A stretch of DNA of 43,934 bases from Synergistaceae bacterium UBA6083. Its GTDB lineage: Bacteria > Synergistota > Synergistia > Synergistales > 79-D21. The position numbers and the translations under genes are program-made. The stretch covers positions 1 to 43,934 of the forward strand of contig DIXJ01000010.1 of assembly GCA_002436015.1 (NCBI GenBank). Reading direction: 5' to 3'. Numbering within the stretch: position 1 is the first letter of the stretch; each line of letters begins with the position of its first letter. Below the pieces are notes generated by a model that did no database searches, had not been told where the DNA came from, and saw nothing but the letters and a program-made list of their open reading frames with translations. Of the stretch, positions 17,301 through 24,584 are shown piece by piece.

Positions 17301-19568
17301 ACGAACCTGGGCAGCATCGTCACGAGCGGGGACCGTGCAGCAGGGATGTGGTCCAACGGTGAAGGCTCCACGATCGAGAACGCGGGGTCGGTCGCGACGA
17401 GGGGTGACTACAGCAGCGGGATGCTGGCCGAGAGCGGTTCCAGCGCCCTGAACACGGCGGGCATCGTGACGAGCGGCGACAATTCCGACGGCATGCTTGC
17501 CCTGTTCGGCGCGACGGTCGAGAACACGGGGACGATCACGACGAGCGGCTCCGACAGCCACGGGATGGCGGCTGAAGCCGACTCCCACGCGGTGAATACG
17601 GGAACGATCGAGACACGGGGCGCCTTCTCCTACGGGATGGCCGCCATGACCAACTCGACGGCCCTGAACGAGTCGAGCGAATCCATCGAAACGTATGGTG
17701 ACGGGGCGTACGGCATGGTGGCGGTGAACGTTTCGAGCGCGGACAACACGGGGTCGGTCACGACGCACGGGGAGAGCGCGATCGGGATGTACGCCCACAT
17801 TTCCTCCTATGCCGAGAACAGCGGATCCGTCACGACGACCGGCGACCGGGCGACGGGGATGCGGGCCGATGAAACTTCCACCCTGCTGAACTCGGGGACC
17901 ATCGTGACGAGCGGCGAGGGTTCGCATGGGATGGAGGTCGTGGAGAACAGCCACGGAACCAACACCGGGACGATCACGGCGACGGGGGCGGGAGCCCACG
18001 CGGTACGGGTCGACAACGGCGGCGTCTTCACGAACAGCGGGACGCTGGACAGCCTGCAGGGCTACGCGGCGTCGGCGACCAACAACAGCCAGGTCTGGCT
18101 GCTGGACGGAACGGTGCTGGCGGGAAGCCACGTGCTGGCCGGCGACGCAACGTCGAGCCTGGACGTGGTGATGGATTCCCTTGCGACCCTGGTTGCGAGC
18201 CCGGACATCTCGGCGCAGGTGGTGGGCTTCGGGCACTTCACCAAGGCAGGGACTGGGTGGATGACCCTCGAGGACGGATCCTGGGCCTGGAACACGCACC
18301 TGGCGGCCGGGACGCTCGAAATCACCGAAGGCACGCAGTTCTGGACGGGCACCTACCTGCAGGACGCGGGATCCAACCTCTACATCTATGCGGATCCCTA
18401 CGTGGTTCCGCTGGTCGTTTCGGACGACGCGGACATCAGCGGCACGGTGACGATCGACGGTTCGAGGGTGTTCCTGCCCGGCGTCCACACCTTCATCGAC
18501 GCAGGAAGCTACGTGGACAACTTCGACACCGCCTTCACCAACATGGATCCGCTTTACGATCCCTACCAGCCGGTGTGGTTCAGCGAAGGCGGCAGGGAGC
18601 TTTACAAGGGCATGATCGGGTACAGCTTCTCCGAACAGGCCCTGGGCATGGTGGCGGCCATCCACGACTGGTCGCTCCTGCGGTGGACCATGGCGAACCA
18701 CATGGCCGACGTGGCCGACGGCATGGTCGACCTCGAGGACGGGGCGCGCCACTTCCACTTCCAGGGACTTTACGGGAAGACGGAGCGCGACCCGGCGGGG
18801 GACAGCGCGGCAGGCTTCGACGCGACGCAGTCGGGAGTGAGCCTCGGCTTCGACCAGAAGATCGATTCACAGACCTCCTGGGGGGTCTACGCGGGCTACA
18901 CGAAAAACGAGCTTGACATCACGAACGTACTCCCGGCGGTCGAGGACTGGGAGAACCAGGAAACGTGGCACTTCGGCGGGTACCTGAGCTACCGGGCGGG
19001 CAACTGGCTGCTGACGGACGCGCTCACGTACCGGACCACGGATCACGAGTCTTTCCGGAGGCAGATCAACGAAAACGCCACGGCGAAGTTCGACAGCTGG
19101 TCGCTGACGAATGACTTCAGGGCGGGCTACCTGTTGAAGGAGATCGACGAGAACTCGAACTGGCAGGTCGTTCCGGAAATCGGCTTCAACTACGGGACTA
19201 TCAACCGGGACGGCTATGAAGAAGAGAACGGGTTCACCTACGCCGACTTCGACGCGACGGTGTGGGAAGGCGTCCTGGGAGTCCGGTTCCGCGGCGAGTT
19301 CGAGCGCGAGGATGGCTCGAAATGGGTGCCACAGGCCAGGGTTTCCTGGGTGCACCTGATGGGCGGGGACGACATCACCCTGGCCCAGTCCTGGTACGGC
19401 GATACCCACGAGTACACGGAACTGCTGGACGACGACTATTTCGTGGTTGACCTCGGCTTCGCTCTCTACACGGCGGGCGATGCCCAGATCTCGCTCAACT
19501 ACAACGGCCGCTTCGGCGACAACAGCGAGTTCCACGGCGCCTGGCTCCGCTTCCGGATGGGCTTCTAG
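11301..19568 (+). CDS. Giant repeat autotransporter (type V secretion, beta-helix passenger)
   Basis: A 2755-residue surface protein. The Sec signal runs from MRKWALLGFLLFF to a cleavage after AAA (about residue 24). Translation may begin at ATG 11301 or at ATG 11310 (MRKW), which matches the start of the paralogue at 26739. Residues about 67-2250 are about ninety imperfect 24-residue repeats of the form (N)SGTIxTxGxxAxGMxAxxxSxATN, rich in Ser, Thr, Gly and Asn, expected to form a long beta-solenoid. A pertactin-like linker follows (GTLDSLQGYA, LLDGTVLAG, LDVVMDS). Residues about 2484-2755 form the C-terminal autotransporter beta-barrel (FQGLYGKTERD ... SLNYNGRFGDN), ending in aromatic Phe as outer-membrane barrels do. 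The likely role is adhesion or surface coating; no protease triad was recognised. It is followed by a hairpin and the HD-GYP gene. Confidence 0.92.
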   Translation: MGTMRKWALLGFLLFFAFAGPAAATDNPFGTTLYNTTLTGGNSTNYGIIDNWSDFRDGIAGAGFTLVNASGASIYTSGYNAFGIYATPWYAIAVNAGLIETSGDTSYGIYGSMNATLTNSGTIRTYGESAYGLYGWNQSNLTNTATGTIYTYGAFSSGMLAEVSSPAANQGLIQTEGDNAPGMAAYGTSSATNSGTIRTLGDNSDGIYVDNNSTASNSNLIRTEGNSSSGIHAVNSVSATNSGTIQTTGLGSYGMEASGTSTVTNSGTISTSSADAYGMSVSGALTVANSGTISTSGSDAYGMWVGDSLTATNSGTIVTTGDGAYGMWASNVTTVGNSGTITTSGDNAAGMVLFNSTSGTNTGTIRTTGNGADGMFAAMGATATNSQNIITSGTSSYGMAASGATAVNNGTITTTGAEGHGMVSIAGGTATNNGTISTSGLQAFGMLAEFGSTATNAATGTISTSGDYAAGMGAATASTATNAGTISTTGYGAHGMDAGGTDSLAVNSATGSITTTNEEAHGMMSISGGAIQNSGSIATSGLSAAGMAAGLGSSATNTATGTISTSGIDAAGMAGFSGSSLTNAGSISTTGFGAQGMSAASGSSATNAATGTITTTSEDAYGMWATTGSSLLNEGHITTSGTEAAGMAAGFDSTALNAPGGVIATSGDLAIGMVAVSSSDVTNEGTITTSGAGAIGMGAGGSSTATNAAGGAITTTGTDAFGMGAMMGSTATNYGDITTYGAGADGMAADLGSAVFNVGADSIVTYGDGAHGMSAVGASSADNSGSITTHGANSFGMFAESADSVATNSGTILTTGVHSAGMVASSGAEASNSGSITTQGQSSSGMEAFNGGSATNTSTGTIVTSGRFAYGMSAVDTGSVVTNEGSIVTSGDQAVGMLAGEGGSAANSGTIVTSGDSAHGMAGGLDILLENSGSITTSGYRAFGMSVGNSSEASNLGAGSILTTGEGAHGMVADYSSTAENSGSITTTGAGAHGMLADNGSIVTNSVSGDITTSGLGAHGMVASDDSLSVNWGTVSTTGAGSFGMVATASSDVTNNGLVTTSGTGSYGMFAENGSTALNAVSGDVSTSGAGAWGMVATGAGSSVENGGAIGTTGAGSVGMAAAFGATAANTATGTITTSGDGSQGMAAVSGSTASNSGTITTSGAGSDGMAAAEGSSVTNMASGDITTSGSGSHGMAARWNSTATNTGDITTSGAGAYGMLADTNSEIFNVGADSIVTTGAGSHGMVATNVSSADNSGSITTSGTGSYGMMVSGTSTGTNTGDIVTSGTDGWGMVAIGTGSSVASSGTITTTGASGWGMVATAGASAENSGAIVTSGDASHGMIAINGSTATNLVSGDITTTGAGSHGMVASNNGSVATNYGDIVTNGAGAYGMLAENGSEAFNVGAESIVTWGAGAHGMVAINVSSADNSGSITTNGDNAFGMMAVTNSFADNSGVIVTNGMGSHGMVASADSEAVNSGSITTNNFNSNGMLATDLSSVTNSGDITTNNVGSWGMSAEDNSTALNTATGTITVYGNWSRGGMQAMDESLAENYGTIEIRTNSQGVGMGATTDSTAVNYGSIETFNGSSHGMEAYYGSTVDNRGTITTHGANSFGVRASNSSTGLNSGSIATEGGSAYGMWAGFDSIVTNTVSGDIVTTGSNAHGMVATSVSSADNEGSITTSGSGASGMKADGAGSYAENSGTILTGGLSSNGMTAVNGATVLNAVSGDIRTTGEYAYGMLAEGTGSRATNEGSITTSGSSAYGMAAALGATALNAVSGEILVTGGYAYGMLAYMEGTEATNEGTIRTEGEGSHGMVASSGASVLNAVSGDILTTGASAYGMRAYVEGSQATNQGTIETTGTSAYGMEAESSADIVNTGSIVTGGQFGEGMHASMGSTATNEESGTILTKGMFATGMAAAYNSAATNNGSIETTGPAATGMSAVSSSSAVNNGSILTSGAGSYGMNAYEGSTAENTVSGDITTTGDWSFGMGASSESDATNLGSIVTSGDRAAGMWSNGEGSTIENAGSVATRGDYSSGMLAESGSSALNTAGIVTSGDNSDGMLALFGATVENTGTITTSGSDSHGMAAEADSHAVNTGTIETRGAFSYGMAAMTNSTALNESSESIETYGDGAYGMVAVNVSSADNTGSVTTHGESAIGMYAHISSYAENSGSVTTTGDRATGMRADETSTLLNSGTIVTSGEGSHGMEVVENSHGTNTGTITATGAGAHAVRVDNGGVFTNSGTLDSLQGYAASATNNSQVWLLDGTVLAGSHVLAGDATSSLDVVMDSLATLVASPDISAQVVGFGHFTKAGTGWMTLEDGSWAWNTHLAAGTLEITEGTQFWTGTYLQDAGSNLYIYADPYVVPLVVSDDADISGTVTIDGSRVFLPGVHTFIDAGSYVDNFDTAFTNMDPLYDPYQPVWFSEGGRELYKGMIGYSFSEQALGMVAAIHDWSLLRWTMANHMADVADGMVDLEDGARHFHFQGLYGKTERDPAGDSAAGFDATQSGVSLGFDQKIDSQTSWGVYAGYTKNELDITNVLPAVEDWENQETWHFGGYLSYRAGNWLLTDALTYRTTDHESFRRQINENATAKFDSWSLTNDFRAGYLLKEIDENSNWQVVPEIGFNYGTINRDGYEEENGFTYADFDATVWEGVLGVRFRGEFEREDGSKWVPQARVSWVHLMGGDDITLAQSWYGDTHEYTELLDDDYFVVDLGFALYTAGDAQISLNYNGRFGDNSEFHGAWLRFRMGF
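11499..18050 (+). repeat. Coding tandem repeat array, about 72 bp per unit
   Basis: Head-to-tail degenerate repeats encoding the passenger. The most constant core is a GGCATG or GGGATG pair (Gly-Met) once per unit, flanked by ACGATC/ATCACG (Thr-Ile/Ile-Thr) codons. Units are mostly 24 codons; some carry extra residues such as NTATGTI or NAVSGDI. Repeats with 70-80 percent similarity by eye can recombine and change passenger length. Confidence 0.85.
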
Positions 19569-19622
19569 GACCGGGCCGGGCCCAAGCCGCAACAAGCAGC
19601 AGCCTGATCAGGTGAAACGCGC

Positions 19623-19646
19623 GGGGCTTCCCATTCGGGAAGCCCC
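19623..19646 (+). terminator. Hairpin after the first autotransporter gene
   Basis: A 10-bp perfect stem GGGGCTTCCC/GGGAAGCCCC with a four-base loop, followed by a T-rich but interrupted tail (GTTCCTTCTTCC). It is a probable, perhaps partial, terminator 54 bases after the stop codon. Confidence 0.65.
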
Positions 19647-19663
19647 GTTCCTTCTTCCGTCCC

Positions 19664-19692
19664 TTGCCTTATCCAGCCGAACCCCGTATAGT
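19664..19692 (+). promoter_or_regulatory. Promoter for the PAS/HD-GYP gene
   Basis: TTGCCT at 19664-19669, a 17-base spacer and TATAGT at 19687-19692, giving a start near 19700 and a leader of about 40 bases. It lies after the autotransporter terminator, so the HD-GYP gene is probably transcribed separately. Confidence 0.6.
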
Positions 19693-19740
19693 GATTTAAT
19701 CGTTATCCTGCCGAATTGCGGCAGTGAAGGGGGCCACTCC

Positions 19741-21537
19741 ATGAATCCCGATAACCGCCACAGACCCCTTTGCGAAGAGTCCTGCCAGGCGGCCCTTTCC
19801 CGAGAGAAGGAGGCAGCCCGGGCCGGGCGCCTCTCCAGGATCATCGAGACGAGCTTCAACGAGATCTACATCTTCGGCGGCGAAAACCTCCGTTTCGAGT
19901 ATGCAAACGCCACGGCATTGACCAATACCGGCTATTCCCTCGACGAGCTCTGCAGGATGACCCCCCTTGACCTGAAGCCGGCCTTCACCCCGGAAAGCTT
20001 TGCCCTGCTCCTGCTTCCCCTGGAGACGGGTTCCGCGACTCATGTTCGCCTGGATACGCTGCACCGGCGGAAGGACGGCTCGACCTACGACGTGGAAGTC
20101 CAGGTCCAGCTCCTGGGGGACCGCGAGGATCACCGTTTTGCGGCGATCATCCGTGATGTGTCGGATAAAAATTGCGCCTTGCGGGCCCTGGCGGAGAGCG
20201 AGGGCCGCTTCAAGAGCCTTTTCGAGAAGAACCACTCCGTCATGCTGCTGATCGACCCGGACGGGGGCAGGATTGTCGATTGCAACGAGGCGGCGGTGCG
20301 TTTTTATGGTTATCCCCGGGAAAAGCTTTGCGGCACACCGATCACGGAGATCAACACCCTGTCGCCGGCCGAGGTCAAAAAGGAGATGAAGCGCGCAGAG
20401 AAGGGCAGGAGAAGTTACTTCCTCTTCCGGCACAGGGTGGCGGACGGCTCGCTGCGCGACGTGGAGGTTTACTCGGGGGTCATTCCCCTCGAGGGGAAAA
20501 ACCTCCTCTACTCCATCATCCACGACGTGACGGAACGCGTAACCGCAGAGAAGGCCCTGGCCGAGAAAACCGCCCTCCTGGACCAGCTTTTTGAGAATGC
20601 GCCCTTTGCGATCTTCGAGAGCCGCATCGGAGGCGAGCTCCTTCGCGTAAACCGGGCTGCAAGGGAGCTTTTCGGCTATTCCGAGGATGAAATGATTGGC
20701 CGGACCTGCGACGACCTGGTGGTCCCGGAAAACCGGAAGCAGGAGGGGCGGTTCTACACGGAACAGCTTCACGTGTCCCGGCAGCTGGTGGCGTTCGAGG
20801 ACGTGCGGCAGCGGAAGGACGGAGCCCTGCTGGACGTGTCGTTCATCGGTTTTCCCACCCGGCTGAAGGGTGCGGTCATCGGGGGGTACGGGATCTACCA
20901 CGACATGACGGCCCGGAAGGAAGCCGAGCGCCTCCTGAAAGAAAGCTACCTGGAGCTTGAAAAGCAGCTGCTCGCCCTTAGGCGGTCATGGAACCAGACC
21001 ATCCACATCCTGGCGGCGGTGGTGGAGGCCCGCGATCCGTACACGGCGGGCCACCAGAAGAAGGTGGCGCACCTCGCGGGGGAGATCGCGAACCGGATGG
21101 GGCTGCCCGACGACGAGATCGACCACGTGATCATGGCGGCCCTGATCCACGACATCGGCAAGATCGAGGTGCCGTCGGAGATTCTTTCGAAACCGGGAGT
21201 CCTGAGCCCCCTGGAGATCCAGCTGATCCGCACCCACCCGGAGGCGGGGCGGCGAGTCCTGTCGGGCCTGCAGACGCCCTGGCCGCTGGCGGAGATCGTG
21301 TTCCAGCACCATGAGCGCCTTGACGGCAGCGGCTATCCGCGGGGAATCTCCGGGGAAGAAATCCTGCCGGCCGCCCGCATCATTGCCGTGGCCGACGTCG
21401 TGGAGGCGATGTCGTCCCACCGTCCCTACCGGCCGGCCTGGCCGATGGAGGCCGTTGTGGCCGAGATGACCCGCCAGCGGGGCGTGGCTTTCGACTCGGC
21501 CGTGGTGGACGCCTGGCTGGAGATACGGGAGCAATAA
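19741..21537 (+). CDS. Multi-PAS HD-GYP domain protein, probable cyclic-di-GMP phosphodiesterase
   Basis: A 598-residue soluble signalling protein without membrane segments. Three PAS-type sensor domains run in order at about residues 30-140, 155-270 and 280-395 (each ending in a PAC-like IIRDVSDK, IIHDVTER or IYHDMTAR stretch). A short coiled linker follows, then a C-terminal HD-GYP domain at about 415-595. The catalytic HD is in ALIHDIGKIEVP and the GYP signature is HHERLDGSGYP, both intact, so cyclic-di-GMP hydrolysis is expected. The start ATG at 19741 follows GAAGGGGG; the longer open frame runs back into the autotransporter gene and is not used. It sits between an adhesin gene and a glycan operon, functions that cyclic-di-GMP often controls, and ends 19 bases from the convergent glycosyltransferase gene. 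Confidence 0.9.
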   Translation: MNPDNRHRPLCEESCQAALSREKEAARAGRLSRIIETSFNEIYIFGGENLRFEYANATALTNTGYSLDELCRMTPLDLKPAFTPESFALLLLPLETGSATHVRLDTLHRRKDGSTYDVEVQVQLLGDREDHRFAAIIRDVSDKNCALRALAESEGRFKSLFEKNHSVMLLIDPDGGRIVDCNEAAVRFYGYPREKLCGTPITEINTLSPAEVKKEMKRAEKGRRSYFLFRHRVADGSLRDVEVYSGVIPLEGKNLLYSIIHDVTERVTAEKALAEKTALLDQLFENAPFAIFESRIGGELLRVNRAARELFGYSEDEMIGRTCDDLVVPENRKQEGRFYTEQLHVSRQLVAFEDVRQRKDGALLDVSFIGFPTRLKGAVIGGYGIYHDMTARKEAERLLKESYLELEKQLLALRRSWNQTIHILAAVVEARDPYTAGHQKKVAHLAGEIANRMGLPDDEIDHVIMAALIHDIGKIEVPSEILSKPGVLSPLEIQLIRTHPEAGRRVLSGLQTPWPLAEIVFQHHERLDGSGYPRGISGEEILPAARIIAVADVVEAMSSHRPYRPAWPMEAVVAEMTRQRGVAFDSAVVDAWLEIREQ

Positions 21538-21556
21538 CGGGACAAAGCCTGAAGTC

Positions 21557-22663
21557 CTATCCGCAGAGCTCGTTTAGCAGTTCCATCCAGCAGTCCAGGA
21601 CCCGTTCCGGCGAGAACCGTTCGCGGGATTCCCGGGCTTTTTCCCCCAGTTTTTCCCGAAGCCCATCCTCCGACAACAGGCGTTCCATCGTCCGTGCCAG
21701 TTCTCCGGGTTCCATGGCTGACAATAGGCCGTTCGACCCGTCCGTGACCAGGTCTTCCACCCCGTTCCATCTCGTCGCCACGACGGCTTTGGCGTGCGCC
21801 AGGGCCTCCAGGAGGGTGTTGCAGAACCCCTCGTAAAGGGACGACTGGACGTAGAATCCGGCGCTCCTGTAGATCGGGGAAAGATCCAGGGTAACCCCGG
21901 GCCAGGAAACCCTGTCTTCCACGCCCATTTGCCTTGCCAGTGCCTTGAGGGCGGCTTCCTGCTTTCCTTCGCCGTGGATGACGAGGTCCCACCCGGGATG
22001 GCGGGGAGCCAGGCGGGAGAAGGCCTCGAGAAGGAGAGGAAAGTTTTTCTGCTTCGAAAGGCGTCCCACGGACAGGATGAACGGGCGCTTGCCGGGAACC
22101 GGGCAGTCGGAGCCCAGCGCTGGATCCAGGCCGAAATGCGGGAAAAGCGGGTTTGGGATGACGACGGATTTTACGGTCGGAAAGCATTTGTTGTAGAAGC
22201 CGGAGGCATAGGAAGTCAGGCAGACGATCGCACGGGCCCGGGGGTAAAGAGCGGTCCTGAGGGCCCGGTAAGTCCATTCGACGCGCCCCTTCCCGGGGTC
22301 GCCCCTTTCGGAGACGACTGCCGGGATTCCGGTTCCTTTCAGGGCCTGGAGCACCTGCACGTTGAGTTTCGTCCCAAGGGAAACGACGATGTCGGGCCTG
22401 CAGGCCAGCAGGTTTTGCTTCAGCTTCCGGTAAAGGGTCGTGTGGAAGGCCAGGTGCCGCCTCAGGAGGGGCATCTGGTTCCGGGCAAGGCCGAGGTCGA
22501 TTCGGTCGCAACCTCCCGGTGGGTTGTAGAAGGGGCATTCCCCCGCGTTGACCGTGACGAAGGCAACGTCGACACCCCGCCTCGCAAGACCTTCTGCGAG
22601 AAAACAGGCTGAGCGCTCCGCTCCGCCGGATTCCAGTCCCTCTATGACGATCGCGGCGCGCAT
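21557..22663 (-). CDS. Glycosyltransferase, GT4 family
   Basis: A 368-residue GT-B-fold retaining glycosyltransferase. The N-terminal acceptor domain begins MRAAIVIEGLESGGAERSAC, the classic GT4 opening with GGAER. The C-terminal donor domain has LSVGRLSKQKNFPLLLEAF and the EX7E catalytic pattern in EGFCNTLLE. I start it at ATG 22663 after AGGTGA; an upstream extension would overlap the preceding ATP-grasp gene without a ribosome site. It is the last gene of the minus-strand operon, four bases after the ATP-grasp gene. It is likely to transfer a hexose or N-acetylhexosamine onto a surface glycan or protein. Confidence 0.88.
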   Translation of the reverse strand: MRAAIVIEGLESGGAERSACFLAEGLARRGVDVAFVTVNAGECPFYNPPGGCDRIDLGLARNQMPLLRRHLAFHTTLYRKLKQNLLACRPDIVVSLGTKLNVQVLQALKGTGIPAVVSERGDPGKGRVEWTYRALRTALYPRARAIVCLTSYASGFYNKCFPTVKSVVIPNPLFPHFGLDPALGSDCPVPGKRPFILSVGRLSKQKNFPLLLEAFSRLAPRHPGWDLVIHGEGKQEAALKALARQMGVEDRVSWPGVTLDLSPIYRSAGFYVQSSLYEGFCNTLLEALAHAKAVVATRWNGVEDLVTDGSNGLLSAMEPGELARTMERLLSEDGLREKLGEKARESRERFSPERVLDCWMELLNELCG

Positions 22664-22667
22664 GGAA

Positions 22668-23579
22668 TCACCTGCCGGCCCGCACGCCGGCAGGGTCCCG
22701 GTAGAGCATGGGGTTGTGCCGGTCCAGTTCCCACATGCGGTCACGCAGATCGTTCAAAGCGGGATTGTCGTAAACCTTGAAGCCTGCGCTTGTCGTGAAG
22801 GTCATCTCCCCGAAAAAGGTTTTCCCGCAGACATTGTACAGGTCCACCCGGACGAAATCGATTCCCCTGGAGAGTTCCCGCGCGATCTCCACCATGCGGC
22901 TGAAGTTTTCCGTACGGAGATGGGTTTCGACCATCCGGGGGGAGAGATTTCCTTCGATGAGGTTCCCGTTCCTGTGAAAATGCCCTTCAAAGACTCTGTC
23001 GGCAGAGGTGGCGTGCGTGCAGTAGTCGAATCCCTTCGGGCTGTTGTAGCAGTAGAAGTTGAGGTCCCATGGCAGTTCTCCGTCCTCCGCCAGCAGCAGG
23101 GTTTCGATGAGGATCTTCGGCTTTGAGTAATCGTAATGGACCTCACCGCAGTTCCGGGAGAAATTCCTTTTTACCTTTCGGTTGAAATACCGGATCGTCC
23201 GGGGCCTGTCCATCCGGGTCTTGTCGCGCACGAACGTATTCCAGCCGCTGGCGTTGGAAACCTTGATCACGAAGCCCTGCGGGAGTCCGTCGAGGACCGT
23301 TTCGTCCAGCCGGTCATGAACGGCAAGCAGGGGGACCAGGATCTCCTCTCCGACCCGTTCCTTCACGTAATCGCGGACCAGGATCTTGTCTGCCAGCCTG
23401 CCGTAGAACTCGTGGTTGCCGTAAAGCTTGCGGTACTGGACCTTCTCCCAGTGAGTTTTCGGGTTCTCGAAATCGCCTTCGAACCCGACTTCCCTGCGGA
23501 AGAGCCTGCGGATCTTCTCCCTCTGGCACCGGAAGCGAATTGCCCTGAGAGCCTGGGAAAAACTTTTCGGAAGCAGCAT
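22668..23579 (-). CDS. TupA-like ATP-grasp protein, copy 3
   Basis: A 303-residue protein of the TupA-like ATP-grasp family, which occurs in surface-polymer clusters (TupA itself in teichuronopeptide synthesis). Visible family patterns are YGNHEFYGRLADKILVRDYV, the ATP-binding beta strand GLPQGFVIKVSNASGWNTFV, KILIETLLLAEDG and the metal-binding region FVRVDLYNVCGKTFFGEMTF. ATP-grasp enzymes join a carboxylate to an amine or thiol, so it may attach an amino acid to a glycan or peptide; the substrate is unknown. Its first 75 codons are DNA-identical to those of the next copy upstream. The ATG at 23579 follows AAAGAGGA. Confidence 0.82.
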   Translation of the reverse strand: MLLPKSFSQALRAIRFRCQREKIRRLFRREVGFEGDFENPKTHWEKVQYRKLYGNHEFYGRLADKILVRDYVKERVGEEILVPLLAVHDRLDETVLDGLPQGFVIKVSNASGWNTFVRDKTRMDRPRTIRYFNRKVKRNFSRNCGEVHYDYSKPKILIETLLLAEDGELPWDLNFYCYNSPKGFDYCTHATSADRVFEGHFHRNGNLIEGNLSPRMVETHLRTENFSRMVEIARELSRGIDFVRVDLYNVCGKTFFGEMTFTTSAGFKVYDNPALNDLRDRMWELDRHNPMLYRDPAGVRAGR

Positions 23580-23648
23580 TGCCGGTCCTCTTTCCCGCGA
23601 TCAGACTTTTCCGGCCCGCACGTCGGCCGGGTCCCGGTAGAGCATTGG
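23356..23648. repeat. Exact 293-bp repeat, copy 1
   Basis: Identical by eye, base for base, to 24292-24584 (offset 936 bp). It covers the first 224 bases of one ATP-grasp gene, the 21-base spacer and the last 48 bases of the gene before it, indicating a recent tandem duplication or gene conversion. Confidence 0.9.
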
Positions 23649-24515
23649 GTTGGTGCGGTCCAGTTCCCACATGCGGTTCCGCAATTCGTTAAGGGCGGGG
23701 GTGGGATAGACAAGAAAGCCCGCGCACGAGGTGAAGGTCATTTCTCCGAAAAATATTCTTCCCCTGAAGTGACGCAGGTCTACTCTGACGAAATCGATTC
23801 CCCTGGAGAGTTCCCGCGATATTTCCAGCATGCGATAAAAACTTGCCGCCCGCAGATGGGTCTCGATCATCTGCGGGGATAGGTTTCCTTCGAGAAGGGT
23901 TTTGTCTTTGTAAAAATTCCCCTGGAAGGCCCTGTCGGCGGAAGTGGCATGGGTGCAGTAGTCAAACCCCCCGTGACTGTTGTAGCAGTAGAAATTGAGG
24001 TTCCAGGGCAGATTCCCGTCTTCGGTCAGGAGCAGCTCCTCGATGAGGATCTTTGGTTCAGCGTAGTCGTAGTGGACCTCGCCGCAGTTTCTGGAGAAGT
24101 GTTTTTTTACCTTGCGGTTGAAATACCGGATCGTGCGGCGCCGGTCCATCTGCGTCTTGTCACGTACGATCTCGTTCCAGCCGCTTGCGTTGGAAATCTT
24201 GGTCACGAAGCTTGACGGGAGCCCTTCGAGGATCTCAGCGGTCAGCCGTTCGTGTACCCCGAGAAGGGGGACCAGGATGTCGTCCCCAACGCGTTCCTTC
24301 ACGTAATCGCGGACCAGGATCTTGTCTGCCAGCCTGCCGTAGAACTCGTGGTTGCCGTAAAGCTTGCGGTACTGGACCTTCTCCCAGTGAGTTTTCGGGT
24401 TCTCGAAATCGCCTTCGAACCCGACTTCCCTGCGGAAGAGCCTGCGGATCTTCTCCCTCTGGCACCGGAAGCGAATTGCCCTGAGAGCCTGGGAAAAACT
24501 TTTCGGAAGCAGCAT
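23601..24515 (-). CDS. TupA-like ATP-grasp protein, copy 2
   Basis: A 304-residue paralogue with the same domain layout. The N-terminal 75 residues are identical to copy 3, while the central and C-terminal parts diverge (IEELLLTEDGNLPWNLNFYC, FVRVDLRHFRGRIFFGEMTF), so substrate choice may differ. It ends with the shared tail NPMLYRDPADVRAGKV. It lies 21 bases downstream of copy 1 and 21 bases upstream of copy 3 in the same operon, with the same AAAGAGGA ribosome site. Confidence 0.82.
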   Translation of the reverse strand: MLLPKSFSQALRAIRFRCQREKIRRLFRREVGFEGDFENPKTHWEKVQYRKLYGNHEFYGRLADKILVRDYVKERVGDDILVPLLGVHERLTAEILEGLPSSFVTKISNASGWNEIVRDKTQMDRRRTIRYFNRKVKKHFSRNCGEVHYDYAEPKILIEELLLTEDGNLPWNLNFYCYNSHGGFDYCTHATSADRAFQGNFYKDKTLLEGNLSPQMIETHLRAASFYRMLEISRELSRGIDFVRVDLRHFRGRIFFGEMTFTSCAGFLVYPTPALNELRNRMWELDRTNPMLYRDPADVRAGKV

Positions 24516-24584
24516 TGCCGGTCCTCTTTCCCGCGATCAGACTTTTCCGGCCCGCACGTCGGCCGGGTCCCGGTAGAGCATTGG
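24292..24584. repeat. Exact 293-bp repeat, copy 2
   Basis: Partner of 23356-23648. It covers the start of ATP-grasp copy 2, the 21-base spacer and the 3' end of copy 1. Identity ends abruptly at both borders. Confidence 0.9.

Noticed and set aside
11499..18050. Possible CRISPR or satellite array
   Set aside because: Repeats are contiguous in-frame coding units without unique spacers, and encode a secreted autotransporter passenger.
14250..18758. Long minus-strand open frames (482 and 540 codons) opposite the first autotransporter
   Set aside because: They arise from the 72-bp coding period and high GC of the repeats; they have no ribosome sites, biased Arg/His/Gly composition and no recognisable domains.
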